42,555 bases of DNA, taken from an uncultured Eubacteriales bacterium. GTDB taxonomy: Bacteria > Bacillota > Clostridia > Oscillospirales > Acutalibacteraceae. The translations under genes were made by a program, and so were the position numbers. Below the pieces are notes generated by a model. The model saw nothing but the letters and a program-made list of their open reading frames with translations. It made no database searches and was not told where the DNA came from. Shown here one piece after another: positions 22,619 through 31,693 of the stretch (position 1 is its first letter; every line of letters starts with the position of its first letter). The stretch spans positions 1 through 42,555 of the forward strand of contig CAKVEP010000011.1 in NCBI GenBank assembly GCA_934729465.1, in the 5' to 3' direction.

Positions 22619-23476
22619 CTAAATATTCATATACATTATCCCGATTGTGTTTGGACCGCAGTGCGACGATATCGTACAGCTCGCACAAGTAATATGTATC
22701 TCATTAAACCTTTTCGTCTCTTCTATGCGTTTGTAAACCATACTAACTAAATCATTTTCTATTCCTGAATGCACAATAAAAATTCTGTTTTTTCTAATCT
22801 CATCAACTTTATCAAGGATGTCAGACGTATATTCCATCAAAACCTTATTTATATTTCCTCTGTACTTCTTTCCAACATGCATATTTCCGGAGGTGTTATC
22901 AACTTCTATACACGGCTTTATCTTTAGCAAGCTTGCCCCGAAAGATGTGAGAGCCGAACATCTTCCCCCAGCTTTTAAAAATTCAAGTGTGTCTAAAACA
23001 AAGCTGGCATGAACTTTTGGTATCAAATTTTTAATTTCGCTCTGGATTTCTTCAGCGCACATTCCTTTTTTAATCATGTCGGCTGCTTCTATAACAAGCA
23101 GACCAACGCCCGTCGACAAACTACAAGAATTTATCGGATAAACATTTCCACCAAGTTCCTCAGCTGCCAAACAGCAATTTTGATAAGCAGAAGATAAAGC
23201 TCCACCTAAATTAAGATGAATAACCTTATATCCTTGTTCAACAAACGGTCGAAAATATTCCACATACTCTCCAACCCCTATTGCAGCGGTCTTAGGGAGA
23301 ATTTTTTCATTACGATAAGCTTTGTATATGTCATTTGGAGTAATGTCCACCCCGTCACGGTACTCCTTATCGCCAACAATTATATGAAACGGATAATAAT
23401 TAACATTATATCGCTTCCCCAACTCTTCGCCTAAGTCGCATGTACTATCGGCGCTCAATACAATTTTTTCTTTCAT
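22619..23476 (-). CDS. DegV family fatty-acid-binding protein
   Basis: DegV/FakB proteins bind a fatty acid and present it to the FakA kinase for incorporation into phospholipid. The 285 residues have the family hallmarks: the N-terminal SADSTCDLGEEL, the YRDGVDITPNDIY block, HLNLGGALSSAYQNCCLAAEE (lipid-binding loop) and DTLEFLKAGGRCSAL, and a C-terminal HCGPNTIGIMYM. Length is normal. It is the last gene of the operon, 56 bases behind pncB. Confidence 0.93.
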   Translation of the reverse strand: MKEKIVLSADSTCDLGEELGKRYNVNYYPFHIIVGDKEYRDGVDITPNDIYKAYRNEKILPKTAAIGVGEYVEYFRPFVEQGYKVIHLNLGGALSSAYQNCCLAAEELGGNVYPINSCSLSTGVGLLVIEAADMIKKGMCAEEIQSEIKNLIPKVHASFVLDTLEFLKAGGRCSALTSFGASLLKIKPCIEVDNTSGNMHVGKKYRGNINKVLMEYTSDILDKVDEIRKNRIFIVHSGIENDLVSMVYKRIEETKRFNEIHITCASCTISSHCGPNTIGIMYMNI

Positions 23477-23532
23477 AATTTCAACTCCGGAATTTTTATT
23501 TTACGTCTTTAATTATTTTATCACATTTTCTC

Positions 23533-24975
23533 TTAAATTGCACATTCAGATAATAATTTTTGTTTTTGAGTCCACAATTTTTCAGATAAATCCACATAAT
23601 AACAATGAGGATTTTCAAATCTCTTAACTTCGTCCCATAAAAAGCTTAACTGTTTACCACAGTATTGTCTTATTTGGCTAACCTTGGGCATATTATAGCA
23701 CAATTTACCTTTTTCAAAAATTTTCTTTCTCAATTTAACAGCCTTAAAATTTTTAATCGTCTTTCTCTTCCATGGATTCTGAGGGTCAAATATCGTGTAT
23801 TCTCCGGAGTCGTCTATAACCTCATCAACAAGCGTTAAAACGTCTGCTAAAGCCTTGCCTGTTGCATTGTCATATAACCGCCATAGCTCTTTAACTCCGG
23901 GAATATTTATCTTATTGACATTATTACTTATTTTTATTTTAGGTAAAATTTCGCCATTCTCCTCAACTGCACACAACTTATAAACGCCGTCAAGAATCGG
24001 ACAAGAAGAAGCAGTAATAAGTCTTTCGCCAACTCCGAATCCATCAACCTTGGCTCCTTGGAGAAGCATATCTCTTATTATGTATTCATCCAAAGAGTTA
24101 GACACGATTATCTTACAATCATAAAATCCTTCATCATCTAAAATTTGTCTGACTCTCTTCGATAAATACGTTATATCTCCGCTGTCAATCCTTACCCCGG
24201 CAGGTCTGAACCCCCTTGGCAGGATTTCTTCTTTAAACACCTTTATAGCATTGGGAAGTCCTGATTTAAGCGTACTAAATGTATCAATCAGCAGAACACA
24301 ATTTTCAGGGTATTGCCTTGCATACACTCTAAAAGCTTCGAGTTCAGAAGGAAAAATCTGTACCCAGCTGTGAGCCATGGTGCCAACAACAGGAATACCA
24401 AAGTTTTTGCCCGCTAGCGTACAAGCCGTACTATCAGCCCCACCTATGTAAGCAGCCCTCGCCCCGTAAAGAGCAGCTGCGTAGCTGTGAGCCCTTCTGG
24501 AGCCGAATTCAGACACATATTTTCCCATAGCCGCCCTTACTATCCTGCTTGCTTTTGTTGCTATTAAGCTTTGATGGTTTATTGTCAAAAGTACCATCGT
24601 TTCAAGCATCTGTACCTGAATTGCCGGACCTTTTATCGTGATTATAGGTTCGTTTGGAAAAACAGGCGTTCCTTCAGGTACCGCCCAAACATCACATTGA
24701 AATTCAAAATTTTTAAGATAATTCAAGAAATCTTCCCTAAAAATACCTCTCGCTCTCAGAAAATCTATTTCGTCAGCAGAAAACTTTAACATCTTAAAAA
24801 AATTTACAACCTGTTCAAGTCCCGCCATTATAACATAGCCGCCATTATCGGGGACATTGCGGTAAAACATATCAAAATAAACCGTCTTATCGTATATACC
24901 GCTCTTCATAAAGCCATTTGCCATGGTAAGTTCGTAGTAGTCCATAATAAACTGTAAATTTTCGTTATTAATCAT
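23533..24975 (-). CDS. pncB: Nicotinate phosphoribosyltransferase
   Basis: This enzyme joins nicotinate to PRPP to give nicotinate mononucleotide, the Preiss-Handler salvage step to NAD. The 480-residue protein is of the longer Gram-positive type. Landmarks are the N-terminal DYYELTMANGF, GSRRAHSYAAALYGARAAYIGGADST and GTMAHSWVQIF with the conserved His, and the RIDSGDITYLSKRVR phosphate-binding loop. It lies 32 bases after mltG, in the same orientation. Confidence 0.95.
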   Translation of the reverse strand: MINNENLQFIMDYYELTMANGFMKSGIYDKTVYFDMFYRNVPDNGGYVIMAGLEQVVNFFKMLKFSADEIDFLRARGIFREDFLNYLKNFEFQCDVWAVPEGTPVFPNEPIITIKGPAIQVQMLETMVLLTINHQSLIATKASRIVRAAMGKYVSEFGSRRAHSYAAALYGARAAYIGGADSTACTLAGKNFGIPVVGTMAHSWVQIFPSELEAFRVYARQYPENCVLLIDTFSTLKSGLPNAIKVFKEEILPRGFRPAGVRIDSGDITYLSKRVRQILDDEGFYDCKIIVSNSLDEYIIRDMLLQGAKVDGFGVGERLITASSCPILDGVYKLCAVEENGEILPKIKISNNVNKINIPGVKELWRLYDNATGKALADVLTLVDEVIDDSGEYTIFDPQNPWKRKTIKNFKAVKLRKKIFEKGKLCYNMPKVSQIRQYCGKQLSFLWDEVKRFENPHCYYVDLSEKLWTQKQKLLSECAI

Positions 24976-25007
24976 TTTAACCCACCTAAAAATTGAATTT
25001 TATCTTA

Positions 25008-26252
25008 TCATTTAAGACCGGCTTTTTTCAAATTTAATTCGTGTACGTCATTTGTTCTGGCGTAATAAGCATCTCCAGAATCGCTATGACAAAAATAATA
25101 ATAATCTGTATCCATAGGATTAATAGCTGCTTTAAAAGCATCTATTCCCGGATTACATATTGGTCCGGGGGGCAAGCCTTCTATACTATACGTGTTGTAA
25201 GTACTTTTAAATTTATCAACTTTATTATCGGGAACCATTGCCTTCGTCCTGTATGGGTACCAAATGGTTGAATCCACCTTTAAACATTTTAAGCCAAATT
25301 CTCCATGAACGTTTCTTCCGTCTGTTTCAAGAGTCTTGAGCCTGTTATATATAACCGAAGAAGTTTTATACATATCCTCTTTGTTTGCCGCCTCAGCCTG
25401 GATTATAGACGCAATCGTTACTAGCTCTTCCATATTTTTACCGGATTGAACTGCCATGTCCTGAATACTAACGTTTTCGCTAAATCCCTCTATGTTACTC
25501 GGTTTTACAACCCTCTTTTGATAATTATTCAAAAATCTTTTTATTGCATCCGTGGCACTAGCACCCTTATAAAATTGATAGGTGTCTGGGAAGAGATACC
25601 CTTCAAGCTTGTAATAACGACTGTCTTTATTGGTTATCGAAGCTAAAAATTGATAGCTTTTATCGAACTCGTCTGAATTACATTTTTTCAAAAATTCTTC
25701 TTTATCACAAACCTCGTTTTGTTCTAATATGTCTGCGCACTCAAGCACACTCAAACCCTCTCTGAATGTTACTTCAACTACATCTTTTCTGTTGGATTGG
25801 TTTCTAATATAATTCAAAATAGCTTGGTAATCCATGTTGGTTTTCATTTCATACGTGCCCTGAGAAAAACCTCTTCTCGCCTTCGTGACCGTTGCATACA
25901 TTTTGAAAAACGTTTTTTCATAAATCACTCCGCTTTTTTCAAGTGCCTCTGCAACTGTGTCTAAATTAGCCTCTTCGGGGATTTCCACACTAACAGTGTT
26001 TTCCTCTCTTCCAATTGCAAGCATATCGTTTATTCCCGAAAGCGCATACCTAGTTATAAGTACCGAAATAAAAATAATCAATACTCCCCAAATAATGTTA
26101 AACATACATCCATTTTTTCGTGTTTTTACAATCTTCTTTTTAACACTAAAGTCTTCATCTAACCTTCCGGTGTCGATATTTTCCATATCGTATTTATTTT
26201 GGTCTGCGTTTAAAAAACCGTTTTCATTATCCATATTATTTTGATTATCCAT
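25008..26252 (-). CDS. mltG: Endolytic peptidoglycan transglycosylase MltG
   Basis: MltG cleaves nascent glycan strands and so sets their length. The 414 residues comprise a charged cytoplasmic N-terminus (1-48), one transmembrane helix (about 49-67, MFNIIWGVLIIFISVLITRYAL), a LysM-like domain and the YceG catalytic domain. The catalytic Glu lies in ASIIQAEAANKEDM, and the conserved YNTYSIEGLPPGPICNPG and PDTYQF motifs are present. It is bounded by the 5-FCL and pncB genes; coupling with folate and nucleotide genes is common in Firmicutes. Confidence 0.95.
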   Translation of the reverse strand: MDNQNNMDNENGFLNADQNKYDMENIDTGRLDEDFSVKKKIVKTRKNGCMFNIIWGVLIIFISVLITRYALSGINDMLAIGREENTVSVEIPEEANLDTVAEALEKSGVIYEKTFFKMYATVTKARRGFSQGTYEMKTNMDYQAILNYIRNQSNRKDVVEVTFREGLSVLECADILEQNEVCDKEEFLKKCNSDEFDKSYQFLASITNKDSRYYKLEGYLFPDTYQFYKGASATDAIKRFLNNYQKRVVKPSNIEGFSENVSIQDMAVQSGKNMEELVTIASIIQAEAANKEDMYKTSSVIYNRLKTLETDGRNVHGEFGLKCLKVDSTIWYPYRTKAMVPDNKVDKFKSTYNTYSIEGLPPGPICNPGIDAFKAAINPMDTDYYYFCHSDSGDAYYARTNDVHELNLKKAGLK

Positions 26253-26267
26253 AAAAATCTCCTTAAA

Positions 26268-26882
26268 TTAAGAGTAAAAATAAAATGTTTGCTTTGCAGT
26301 GTATAAAGAGTAACGCTCGGTTAAAAGTACATCAACATTATTATCAAAATCATCGTGTAAAAGTTCATCTTGAGTAAATTCGCTATAACACAGTCCAATT
26401 TTCACGCCATTAAAATTTTCTAAAAATTTATCATAATATCCCTTGCCATATCCGACTCTGTATCCACGCTTGTCATAACACAACCCCGGAACCACGCATA
26501 AATCTTTTAAAAAGCTTTCTTCTGCCTTACTTTTATCACTAACAACGGGTTCATATATCCCATAAGCGCCTATCTTTAGGTCTTTTATGGAATTAATTTT
26601 ATAAAAATTCATCGTATTTTGACTTGTATCACATCTCGGAACGCAAACAATTTTTTTATTTTGAAGTGAGTGTTTTATTATCTTCCAAGAGTCAACCTCA
26701 GAAACTTTAGAAACATAAATAAATATTTTCTGGCTTTCTTGATACTCTTGTAAATTTATAAATTTATTATATATTAACTCATCCATTTTAAACTTATTTT
26801 GACTTTGAAGACTTAGTCTTTTTTGAGAGTAAAATTTTCTCAGTTGATTTTTCATCTGAGATATTTTATCTACATTTTCCAT
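26268..26882 (-). CDS. 5-formyltetrahydrofolate cyclo-ligase
   Basis: The enzyme converts 5-formyl-THF to 5,10-methenyl-THF with ATP, returning a storage folate to the active pool. The 204 residues carry the family motif VVPGLCYDKRGYRVGYGKGYYDKFL and the N-terminal KNQLRKFYSQKRLSL. It overlaps the DJ-1 gene by 13 bases. Being in one operon with thyX and tmk links it to thymidylate and one-carbon metabolism. Confidence 0.93.
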   Translation of the reverse strand: MENVDKISQMKNQLRKFYSQKRLSLQSQNKFKMDELIYNKFINLQEYQESQKIFIYVSKVSEVDSWKIIKHSLQNKKIVCVPRCDTSQNTMNFYKINSIKDLKIGAYGIYEPVVSDKSKAEESFLKDLCVVPGLCYDKRGYRVGYGKGYYDKFLENFNGVKIGLCYSEFTQDELLHDDFDNNVDVLLTERYSLYTAKQTFYFYS

Positions 26883-27421
26883 TGAAGTTGCTCCTGAATT
26901 TTGTCTTTAACATTTGTCCCCTTTAAATATTTAACAATTTCCAAGGAAAATTCAATAGCCGTTCCGGGACCTTTAGATGTAATTATATTTCCGTCAACAC
27001 AAACGTTTTCTAAGCTTATATTCGCTAACTTCAGCTTACTTTCAAATCCCGGATAACAGCATACATTTTTGCCGCTAAGGATTCCAATTTCGCCTAAAAT
27101 TGACGGTGCAGCACAAATCGCTCCAATAAGCTTTCCTTTTGAGTAAGCGTCTCTTATAGCGTCGCAAACCTTTTCACTTTTTAGTAAATTCGTCGTACCC
27201 GGCATTCCCCCCGGAAGAACTACCCCCTCAGCTTCGCTACTTGAGATTTCATTTAAACAGCAATCGCACCTAAGCTCTATACCGTGAGTCCCTTTAACAC
27301 AGTCCCCTTCAATTCCAACTGTCTTTATGTCAACTCCCGCTCTTCTCAAAATATCTATAACCGAAATTGCTTCTATTTCTTCAAATCCGTCTGCCAAAAA
27401 AATATATATCATTTTTATCAT
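26870..27421 (-). CDS. DJ-1/PfpI family protein
   Basis: The 183-residue protein (or 180 if it starts at the ATG at 27412, which is better spaced from AAAGG) belongs to the DJ-1/YajL group. The nucleophile-elbow Cys lies in IGAICAAPSILGE, the partner Glu in FLADGFEEIEA, and VVLPGGMPGTTNL is conserved. Members act as chaperone-like or glyoxalase/deglycase-like proteins; the substrate here cannot be told. It overlaps the next gene, 5-FCL. Confidence 0.92.
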   Translation of the reverse strand: MIKMIYIFLADGFEEIEAISVIDILRRAGVDIKTVGIEGDCVKGTHGIELRCDCCLNEISSSEAEGVVLPGGMPGTTNLLKSEKVCDAIRDAYSKGKLIGAICAAPSILGEIGILSGKNVCCYPGFESKLKLANISLENVCVDGNIITSKGPGTAIEFSLEIVKYLKGTNVKDKIQEQLQWKM

Positions 27422-27442
27422 TACCTTTCATTTAATGATTAT

Positions 27443-28117
27443 CTATTTATATATATCCTTACTTTCAAGGGTTTTAATTATATCATTATGTATGTGGTCG
27501 ATACTCCTTATGGTGGAGCTCTCGCTACAATTTATAACAGTCCAACCGTCACGATTACACACATACTCAGCCGCTCTCTGACATTTTTTTAAAAAGACTG
27601 TATTTTTTTCATGCAAGTCTTTTTCGTCTGAGTTATTACCATATCTGCCATTCATAAGAACCTGAGAAACCTCAATCGGAACACGCAGATAAATCACATA
27701 ATCAGGTCTTGGCAAGCCCAATTTATCGTATTCATAATCATAAAGCCAGTTTAAGTAACCTTCCCATAATTCCTCTTCCATCTTCGCCATCTGGTAAACA
27801 GCATTTGAAGTAACATATCTGTCGCATATTATTATACCGTTGTTATCATAATTTTTCTGCCAAAATTTTTTGTAACTTGCATACCTGTCGACAGCGAAAA
27901 AAGACGAAGCAGCATAAGCGTTTACATCCGATGGGTCACTACCAAATTCTGAGTTCAAGTACATCTTAACCAAAGCAGAAGAAGGCTCCTTATAATCAGG
28001 AAAAGATATATGAGTAACATTTTGTTTCTTTTGTTCAAGAGATTTTTTGAGCAGTATAGACTGTGTTGCTTTTCCGCTGCCGTCGAGTCCTTCAATCACT
28101 ATCAATTTACCCTTCAT
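27443..28117 (-). CDS. tmk: Thymidylate kinase
   Basis: Tmk phosphorylates dTMP to dTDP. The 224-residue protein has the P-loop GLDGSGKATQ (9-18), the DR(Y/H) motif in IICDRYVTSNAVYQ and the PDYVIYLRVP strand. It is a little longer than the common 205-210-residue bacterial enzymes and belongs to a clostridial subtype in which the P-loop reads GSGKAT. It overlaps thyX by 11 bases, so dTMP synthesis and its phosphorylation are coupled. Confidence 0.93.
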   Translation of the reverse strand: MKGKLIVIEGLDGSGKATQSILLKKSLEQKKQNVTHISFPDYKEPSSALVKMYLNSEFGSDPSDVNAYAASSFFAVDRYASYKKFWQKNYDNNGIIICDRYVTSNAVYQMAKMEEELWEGYLNWLYDYEYDKLGLPRPDYVIYLRVPIEVSQVLMNGRYGNNSDEKDLHEKNTVFLKKCQRAAEYVCNRDGWTVINCSESSTIRSIDHIHNDIIKTLESKDIYK

Positions 28118-28886
28118 TATTTTTACCCTCTAACTCAGAAAATTTTTTGCGAACCTGCTGAAATTCTCCACATGACATCTTGCCCTCTGAACACGCTCCT
28201 CTTAAACACGACGGTCCTGCTTTACTAAAAATATTCGGAGCAACTCCTTTGCAAAGTCTTAACATTTCCGTTGCAACCTCTCTTATTTCCCACTGAGCCC
28301 TGTTACAACATCTGTGTTTAAAAAAGTTTAGAAGACTACGAGCGTTAAATGTACAAATCATCTTTGTTTCGCACGCATTCGGAAGTACAAACCTAGCGTC
28401 TTCTATAGCCTTTTTCTCCGCCATTTTTTCTGCACTTTTCTCCTCTATTCCTCTCTCAATAAACTCCTTTTTGTATTTACACATCAAAACATCACAAATT
28501 TTATTATAATGCTCTTGGTCTTTTTGCATAGCCTTTAAAAATTCCTCTTTTGCCTCAGCCACACCCTCCACAGCAGGCGGAACAACAAATTCAAACATAT
28601 CTTCTTTAACATATCTCTGACTTTGAACGCTGTATGACGCTATTCTGTGACGTGTGATTTGAGCAAGAAAAGCCCTCGACACACCCTCTATTCCGAAAGT
28701 AAAGCTAATGTGTTCAAGCGGACTTTCATGACCTATTCCGGCTAACATTTTAACAAAAGACTGTATTTTTTCATCAGATAAACTTTTAGCTGTGTCCTCT
28801 ATAGACGATGGCGAATAGCAAAGTCTGGCCGCAGAAGCCACTAATCTCTCGGGATTAGGTGTATGCGAAATCAACACTACTTTCAA
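28107..28886 (-). CDS. thyX: Flavin-dependent thymidylate synthase ThyX
   Basis: ThyX makes dTMP from dUMP using methylene-THF, NADPH and FAD, and leaves THF rather than DHF. The 259 residues contain the hallmark RHR-x7-S (RHRIASYSVQSQRY, 79-92) and HESPLEH (53-59). The C-terminal part is Cys-rich (NRAQWEIREVATEML to CLRGACSEGKMSCGEF). It starts the operon thyX-tmk-DJ-1-5-FCL-mltG-pncB-degV. Confidence 0.96.
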   Translation of the reverse strand: MKVVLISHTPNPERLVASAARLCYSPSSIEDTAKSLSDEKIQSFVKMLAGIGHESPLEHISFTFGIEGVSRAFLAQITRHRIASYSVQSQRYVKEDMFEFVVPPAVEGVAEAKEEFLKAMQKDQEHYNKICDVLMCKYKKEFIERGIEEKSAEKMAEKKAIEDARFVLPNACETKMICTFNARSLLNFFKHRCCNRAQWEIREVATEMLRLCKGVAPNIFSKAGPSCLRGACSEGKMSCGEFQQVRKKFSELEGKNNEG

Positions 28887-28930
28887 TATTATCTCCCTTT
28901 CTAATAAACGAATTTAAACTCATACATACC

Positions 28931-28959
28931 ATTATAATATAATTAATCGACAATGTCAT
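28931..28959 (-). promoter_or_regulatory. Sigma-A promoter of the thyX operon
   Basis: On minus, ATGACA (28959-28954) and perfect TATAAT (28936-28931) are separated by 17 bases, about 45 bases before the thyX ATG. Confidence 0.75.
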
Positions 28960-29005
28960 TTATAATTTTTCAGACGACAATATTTTCACAATTTACACAC
29001 TAATC

Positions 29006-30622
29006 CTAATCCAAAAATAGCTCTTTTAAATCACTCTGCATTTTGTCTACAATCTCCTTAAAAACCGGTCCACAGCTATCTCCCCCTCCCCTCACAGCAT
29101 CTTCCGACAGTATCACAATACAATATTTAGGTTTATCTAAAGGAAAAAATCCCGCATACCAAGCTTGTATAATACTCCTATCTCCATCTTTTATTCCTGT
29201 TTCTGCGGTAGACGTTTTCGCACACGCCTCCATATTTTCAGGTCTACCCTTTAAACTTGTGCCGTAATCTATCGAAGCTTTCATGTATTTTTTTAATTTT
29301 TCGGCAGTCTGCTCACTTAAAACTCTTTTCTTCTTTGCCTTATCGCAAGAATTTATAAACTTTAAATTTTCATTCACTAGTCCCTTAACTAACTTTGGCT
29401 CTGAGTATTCTCCCTTGGAGGCTATCATGTTTATTAACCCCGAAATTTGAAGTGGGGTTGCCAAAAGACTCCCCTGACCAAAAGAAAAATTTGCTCTGTT
29501 TTTTTCGGATTTAAGCTCTTCGTCGCTTGGAAGATAGCCGCTCGAAGAAATTATTCCGGGAGCTAATTCTTGCGACTTTCCAAAGTTAAGTTCCTTGGAA
29601 AGTTTCAGCATATCTGTAATGTCGATACTTTTTAAGAGTTCAATAAAATATGTGTTACAAGAATAAGCTATGGCTTTCTCCATATCGACCGTTCCGTGAG
29701 GTTTACCGTTAAAACAGTGAAATACTTTGTCTTGAATGTCTATCCCACCCGAGCATTCGTAGCTGTAGTCTTCGCTAACTCCCGATTCTAATGCAGTAGC
29801 GGCAGTAATAAGCTTAAAAATTGAACCAACATTGTATTTACACATAACCCTGTTTAAAAGAGGTGAATTTTTATCATTCAAATAATCCGACACATTTCGT
29901 GGTGAAAACGACGGCAAACTTACGCTAGCTCTTATCTCACAATTCGGAACCTCGGTTATTAAAACCGCTCCTTTTTCTATATATTTGTTGGAAACCTCTT
30001 CTGCTAATTTTTGTATTCTTGCGTCGATATTAAGCACCACTCCTTTAGACATCATATAAGATTTGTCGTCTATAAACTTATTATTCCCAGTAATTATCTT
30101 ATTAGCAGCGTCGACGTTATACTTAACATACACAGCATTATCTTTGTCTTTCAAAAACTCATTATAAGCTTTTTCAATACCATAAACTCCATTTTTGTCA
30201 CCATCAATGTAGCCTATAACGTGAGGAGCGAGAGTAACGCTTGAATACCTTACGGGAATTTTAAACATATCTATGTTAGGTACGTTATCTCTCTTACTAA
30301 TCTCAACCACAAAAGGACGTCCAAATTTAAACTGCTCGCAAACCTTGGAAACATTGTCCTCGCTTATAAACTTATACACATCATTTATACTCTGTACACT
30401 CGGAACTACTACGGTTGCAAATTTGTTGTCTTGATTAACCAAAGGGTAATTTCTACAATCATATATATTTCCTCTAATGTCACATACTTTTATTTTATAA
30501 GATTGCTGACATAACGCTGCATCGTAAAGGTCACTTCCGCTTGATATGTCGTCGAGCCTGATGATGCACAAGCAAATAAAAAACATAAGTAAACCAAAAA
30601 CCACTAAAGTTCTTTTAAACAT
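29006..30622 (-). CDS. Class B penicillin-binding protein (peptidoglycan transpeptidase)
   Basis: The 538-residue protein has an N-terminal membrane anchor (5-21), the dimerisation domain (RGNIYDCRNYPLVNQ) and a transpeptidase domain. Its motifs are SIFK (267-270, nucleophile Ser267), SCN (321-323) and KTS (469-471) where nearly all relatives have KTG. The nearby SFGQGSLLATPLQ block is normal. No PASTA domains follow. Size and architecture fit FtsI/SpoVD/PBP2-like enzymes; with spoIIID 1.1 kb away a sporulation role is conceivable but not shown. The ribosome-binding site is GGAGGG; a lone TATAAT lies at 30706-30701 (minus) with a poor -35. Confidence 0.9.
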   Translation of the reverse strand: MFKRTLVVFGLLMFFICLCIIRLDDISSGSDLYDAALCQQSYKIKVCDIRGNIYDCRNYPLVNQDNKFATVVVPSVQSINDVYKFISEDNVSKVCEQFKFGRPFVVEISKRDNVPNIDMFKIPVRYSSVTLAPHVIGYIDGDKNGVYGIEKAYNEFLKDKDNAVYVKYNVDAANKIITGNNKFIDDKSYMMSKGVVLNIDARIQKLAEEVSNKYIEKGAVLITEVPNCEIRASVSLPSFSPRNVSDYLNDKNSPLLNRVMCKYNVGSIFKLITAATALESGVSEDYSYECSGGIDIQDKVFHCFNGKPHGTVDMEKAIAYSCNTYFIELLKSIDITDMLKLSKELNFGKSQELAPGIISSSGYLPSDEELKSEKNRANFSFGQGSLLATPLQISGLINMIASKGEYSEPKLVKGLVNENLKFINSCDKAKKKRVLSEQTAEKLKKYMKASIDYGTSLKGRPENMEACAKTSTAETGIKDGDRSIIQAWYAGFFPLDKPKYCIVILSEDAVRGGGDSCGPVFKEIVDKMQSDLKELFLD

Positions 30623-30720
30623 AAAAAATAGACCCTCCTTATCACAGATAAAATTCTATAAGATAAGTATTGGTCTAAATGAGTGTGTTTTATTACATAA
30701 ATTATACTCTTAATTAAGTT

Positions 30721-30746
30721 AAAAAAATCTATCTTCGGGACCCGAA
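30721..30746 (-). terminator. Weak terminator after the GG-leader gene pair
   Basis: On minus, TTCGG-GTC-CCGAA (30746-30734) is followed after six bases by seven T (30727-30721). It overlaps the stop codon of the upstream gene. The stem is short, so efficiency is uncertain. Confidence 0.5.
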
Positions 30747-31220
30747 AAATGCTCTCCCAACCCATCCGGTGCCCAAACTTCTAACCCTTTCGTTGGCATT
30801 TGTAGCCAACTCAGTTGCAACATTAGCAGTTCTATTTAAGTTATTACATGAGTCACTAATATTTGCTTCAACATTTTCCACAGATTGAGAGATTGTTTTA
30901 AAATTTTTCGCTATATAAACAACCGCTCCGGTGGCAGTCACAGCACACGTTGCATAAATCAGTTTATTCCAATTATTTCCAAGCCATGTCTTGACAGAAC
31001 CTCCTGAAATTTGTTCAAGTTCAAAGTCACATAAATTTCCACTCTGTATTGTAGTGATAACAGATTTTTTAAACTCTTTAATTTCGTCTTCAGACATTTC
31101 TATTCCTTTTTCAAAAAAGGCTTTCCTAACTTGCTCATCAGTTTCGAGGGATACTACATATTCTAAAAATTGCTTGTCTTTGCATACTTCATCAAATAAT
31201 TCTTGATTCATTACCTTCAT
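30729..31220 (-). CDS. Nif11-like leader peptide protein with a membrane-spanning core
   Basis: The 163-residue product starts after AAAGGAAG. Residues 1-74 look like a Nif11/NHLP-type RiPP leader: LFDEVCKDKQFLEYVVSLETDEQV, then a helix with KGIEMSEDEIKEF, and the cleavage motif FELEQISGG (GG at 73-74). The 89-residue remainder begins SVKTWLGNNWNK, has one hydrophobic segment (88-104) and a Ser/Asn/Ala-rich helical end. The opening WLxxNWxK is shared with the short peptide encoded just upstream. No maturation enzyme or exporter is nearby. The leader type is fairly clear; the function of the core is unknown. Confidence 0.72.
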   Translation of the reverse strand: MKVMNQELFDEVCKDKQFLEYVVSLETDEQVRKAFFEKGIEMSEDEIKEFKKSVITTIQSGNLCDFELEQISGGSVKTWLGNNWNKLIYATCAVTATGAVVYIAKNFKTISQSVENVEANISDSCNNLNRTANVATELATNANERVRSLGTGWVGRAFFGSRR

Positions 31221-31259
31221 TTTGATCTTCCTTTCATTTTATAATTTGCGGCGAAATTT

Positions 31260-31472
31260 TTACACGGCCGATGCAATTTTACCCCAATTTTCTTTTAACC
31301 AGTTGCTTGCTCCTCCCGACACCACATTAAGAGAATTTTCATTTATTTCAGCCGGATGATTTATCTCTTGCTGAACTTTTTCAATAACAGCAGTTTTGTA
31401 CTCCTCGGGAATAACTATTCCATCATCTGATAATTTCTTTTTAATTTCCTCGCTCATATTATTTATATCCAT
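31260..31472 (-). CDS. Short double-glycine leader peptide precursor
   Basis: The ATG at 31472 follows AGGAGGG with good spacing; an in-frame extension to 31508 is rejected. The 70-residue product has an acidic, helical leader ending in ENSLNVVSGG (GG at 53-54) and a 16-residue core, ASNWLKENWGKIASAV, which is amphipathic with two Trp. It shares WLxxNWxK after GG with the downstream gene. A consensus promoter lies directly upstream, so the pair is its own transcription unit. It could be a bacteriocin- or signal-type peptide. Export and processing genes are not in the window. Confidence 0.72.
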   Translation of the reverse strand: MDINNMSEEIKKKLSDDGIVIPEEYKTAVIEKVQQEINHPAEINENSLNVVSGGASNWLKENWGKIASAV

Positions 31473-31517
31473 GACTATAAACCCTCCTAATAAATTGTGT
31501 TTAATCATTACTGTGTA

Positions 31518-31546
31518 ATTATAACATATATTATTTTTATAGTCAA
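31518..31546 (-). promoter_or_regulatory. Sigma-A promoter of the GG-leader peptide pair
   Basis: On minus, TTGACT (31546-31541) and perfect TATAAT (31523-31518) are separated by 17 bases, 45 bases before the ATG of the 70-residue precursor. Confidence 0.8.
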
Positions 31547-31664
31547 TTAAAAATATGTATAATTATTTTAAATTTTTATTAAATTATATAATTTTATTTT
31601 TATACAAAATTAAATATGCATTTTAAATAAATTGTTTTTACCATTCATAATTGTTTGTAACTCC

Positions 31665-31693
31665 TCATATTTCCCTTTAAATGGACATATAAA
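31665..31693 (+). promoter_or_regulatory. Candidate sigma-E promoter of spoIIID
   Basis: TCATATT (31665-31671) matches the sigma-E -35 pattern KMATATT fully. After 14 bases, CATATAAA (31686-31693) resembles the -10 CATACAMT. The site is about 33 bases upstream of the GTG start. In Bacillus spoIIID is transcribed by sigma-E in the mother cell, so this agrees with known regulation. Confidence 0.6.
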
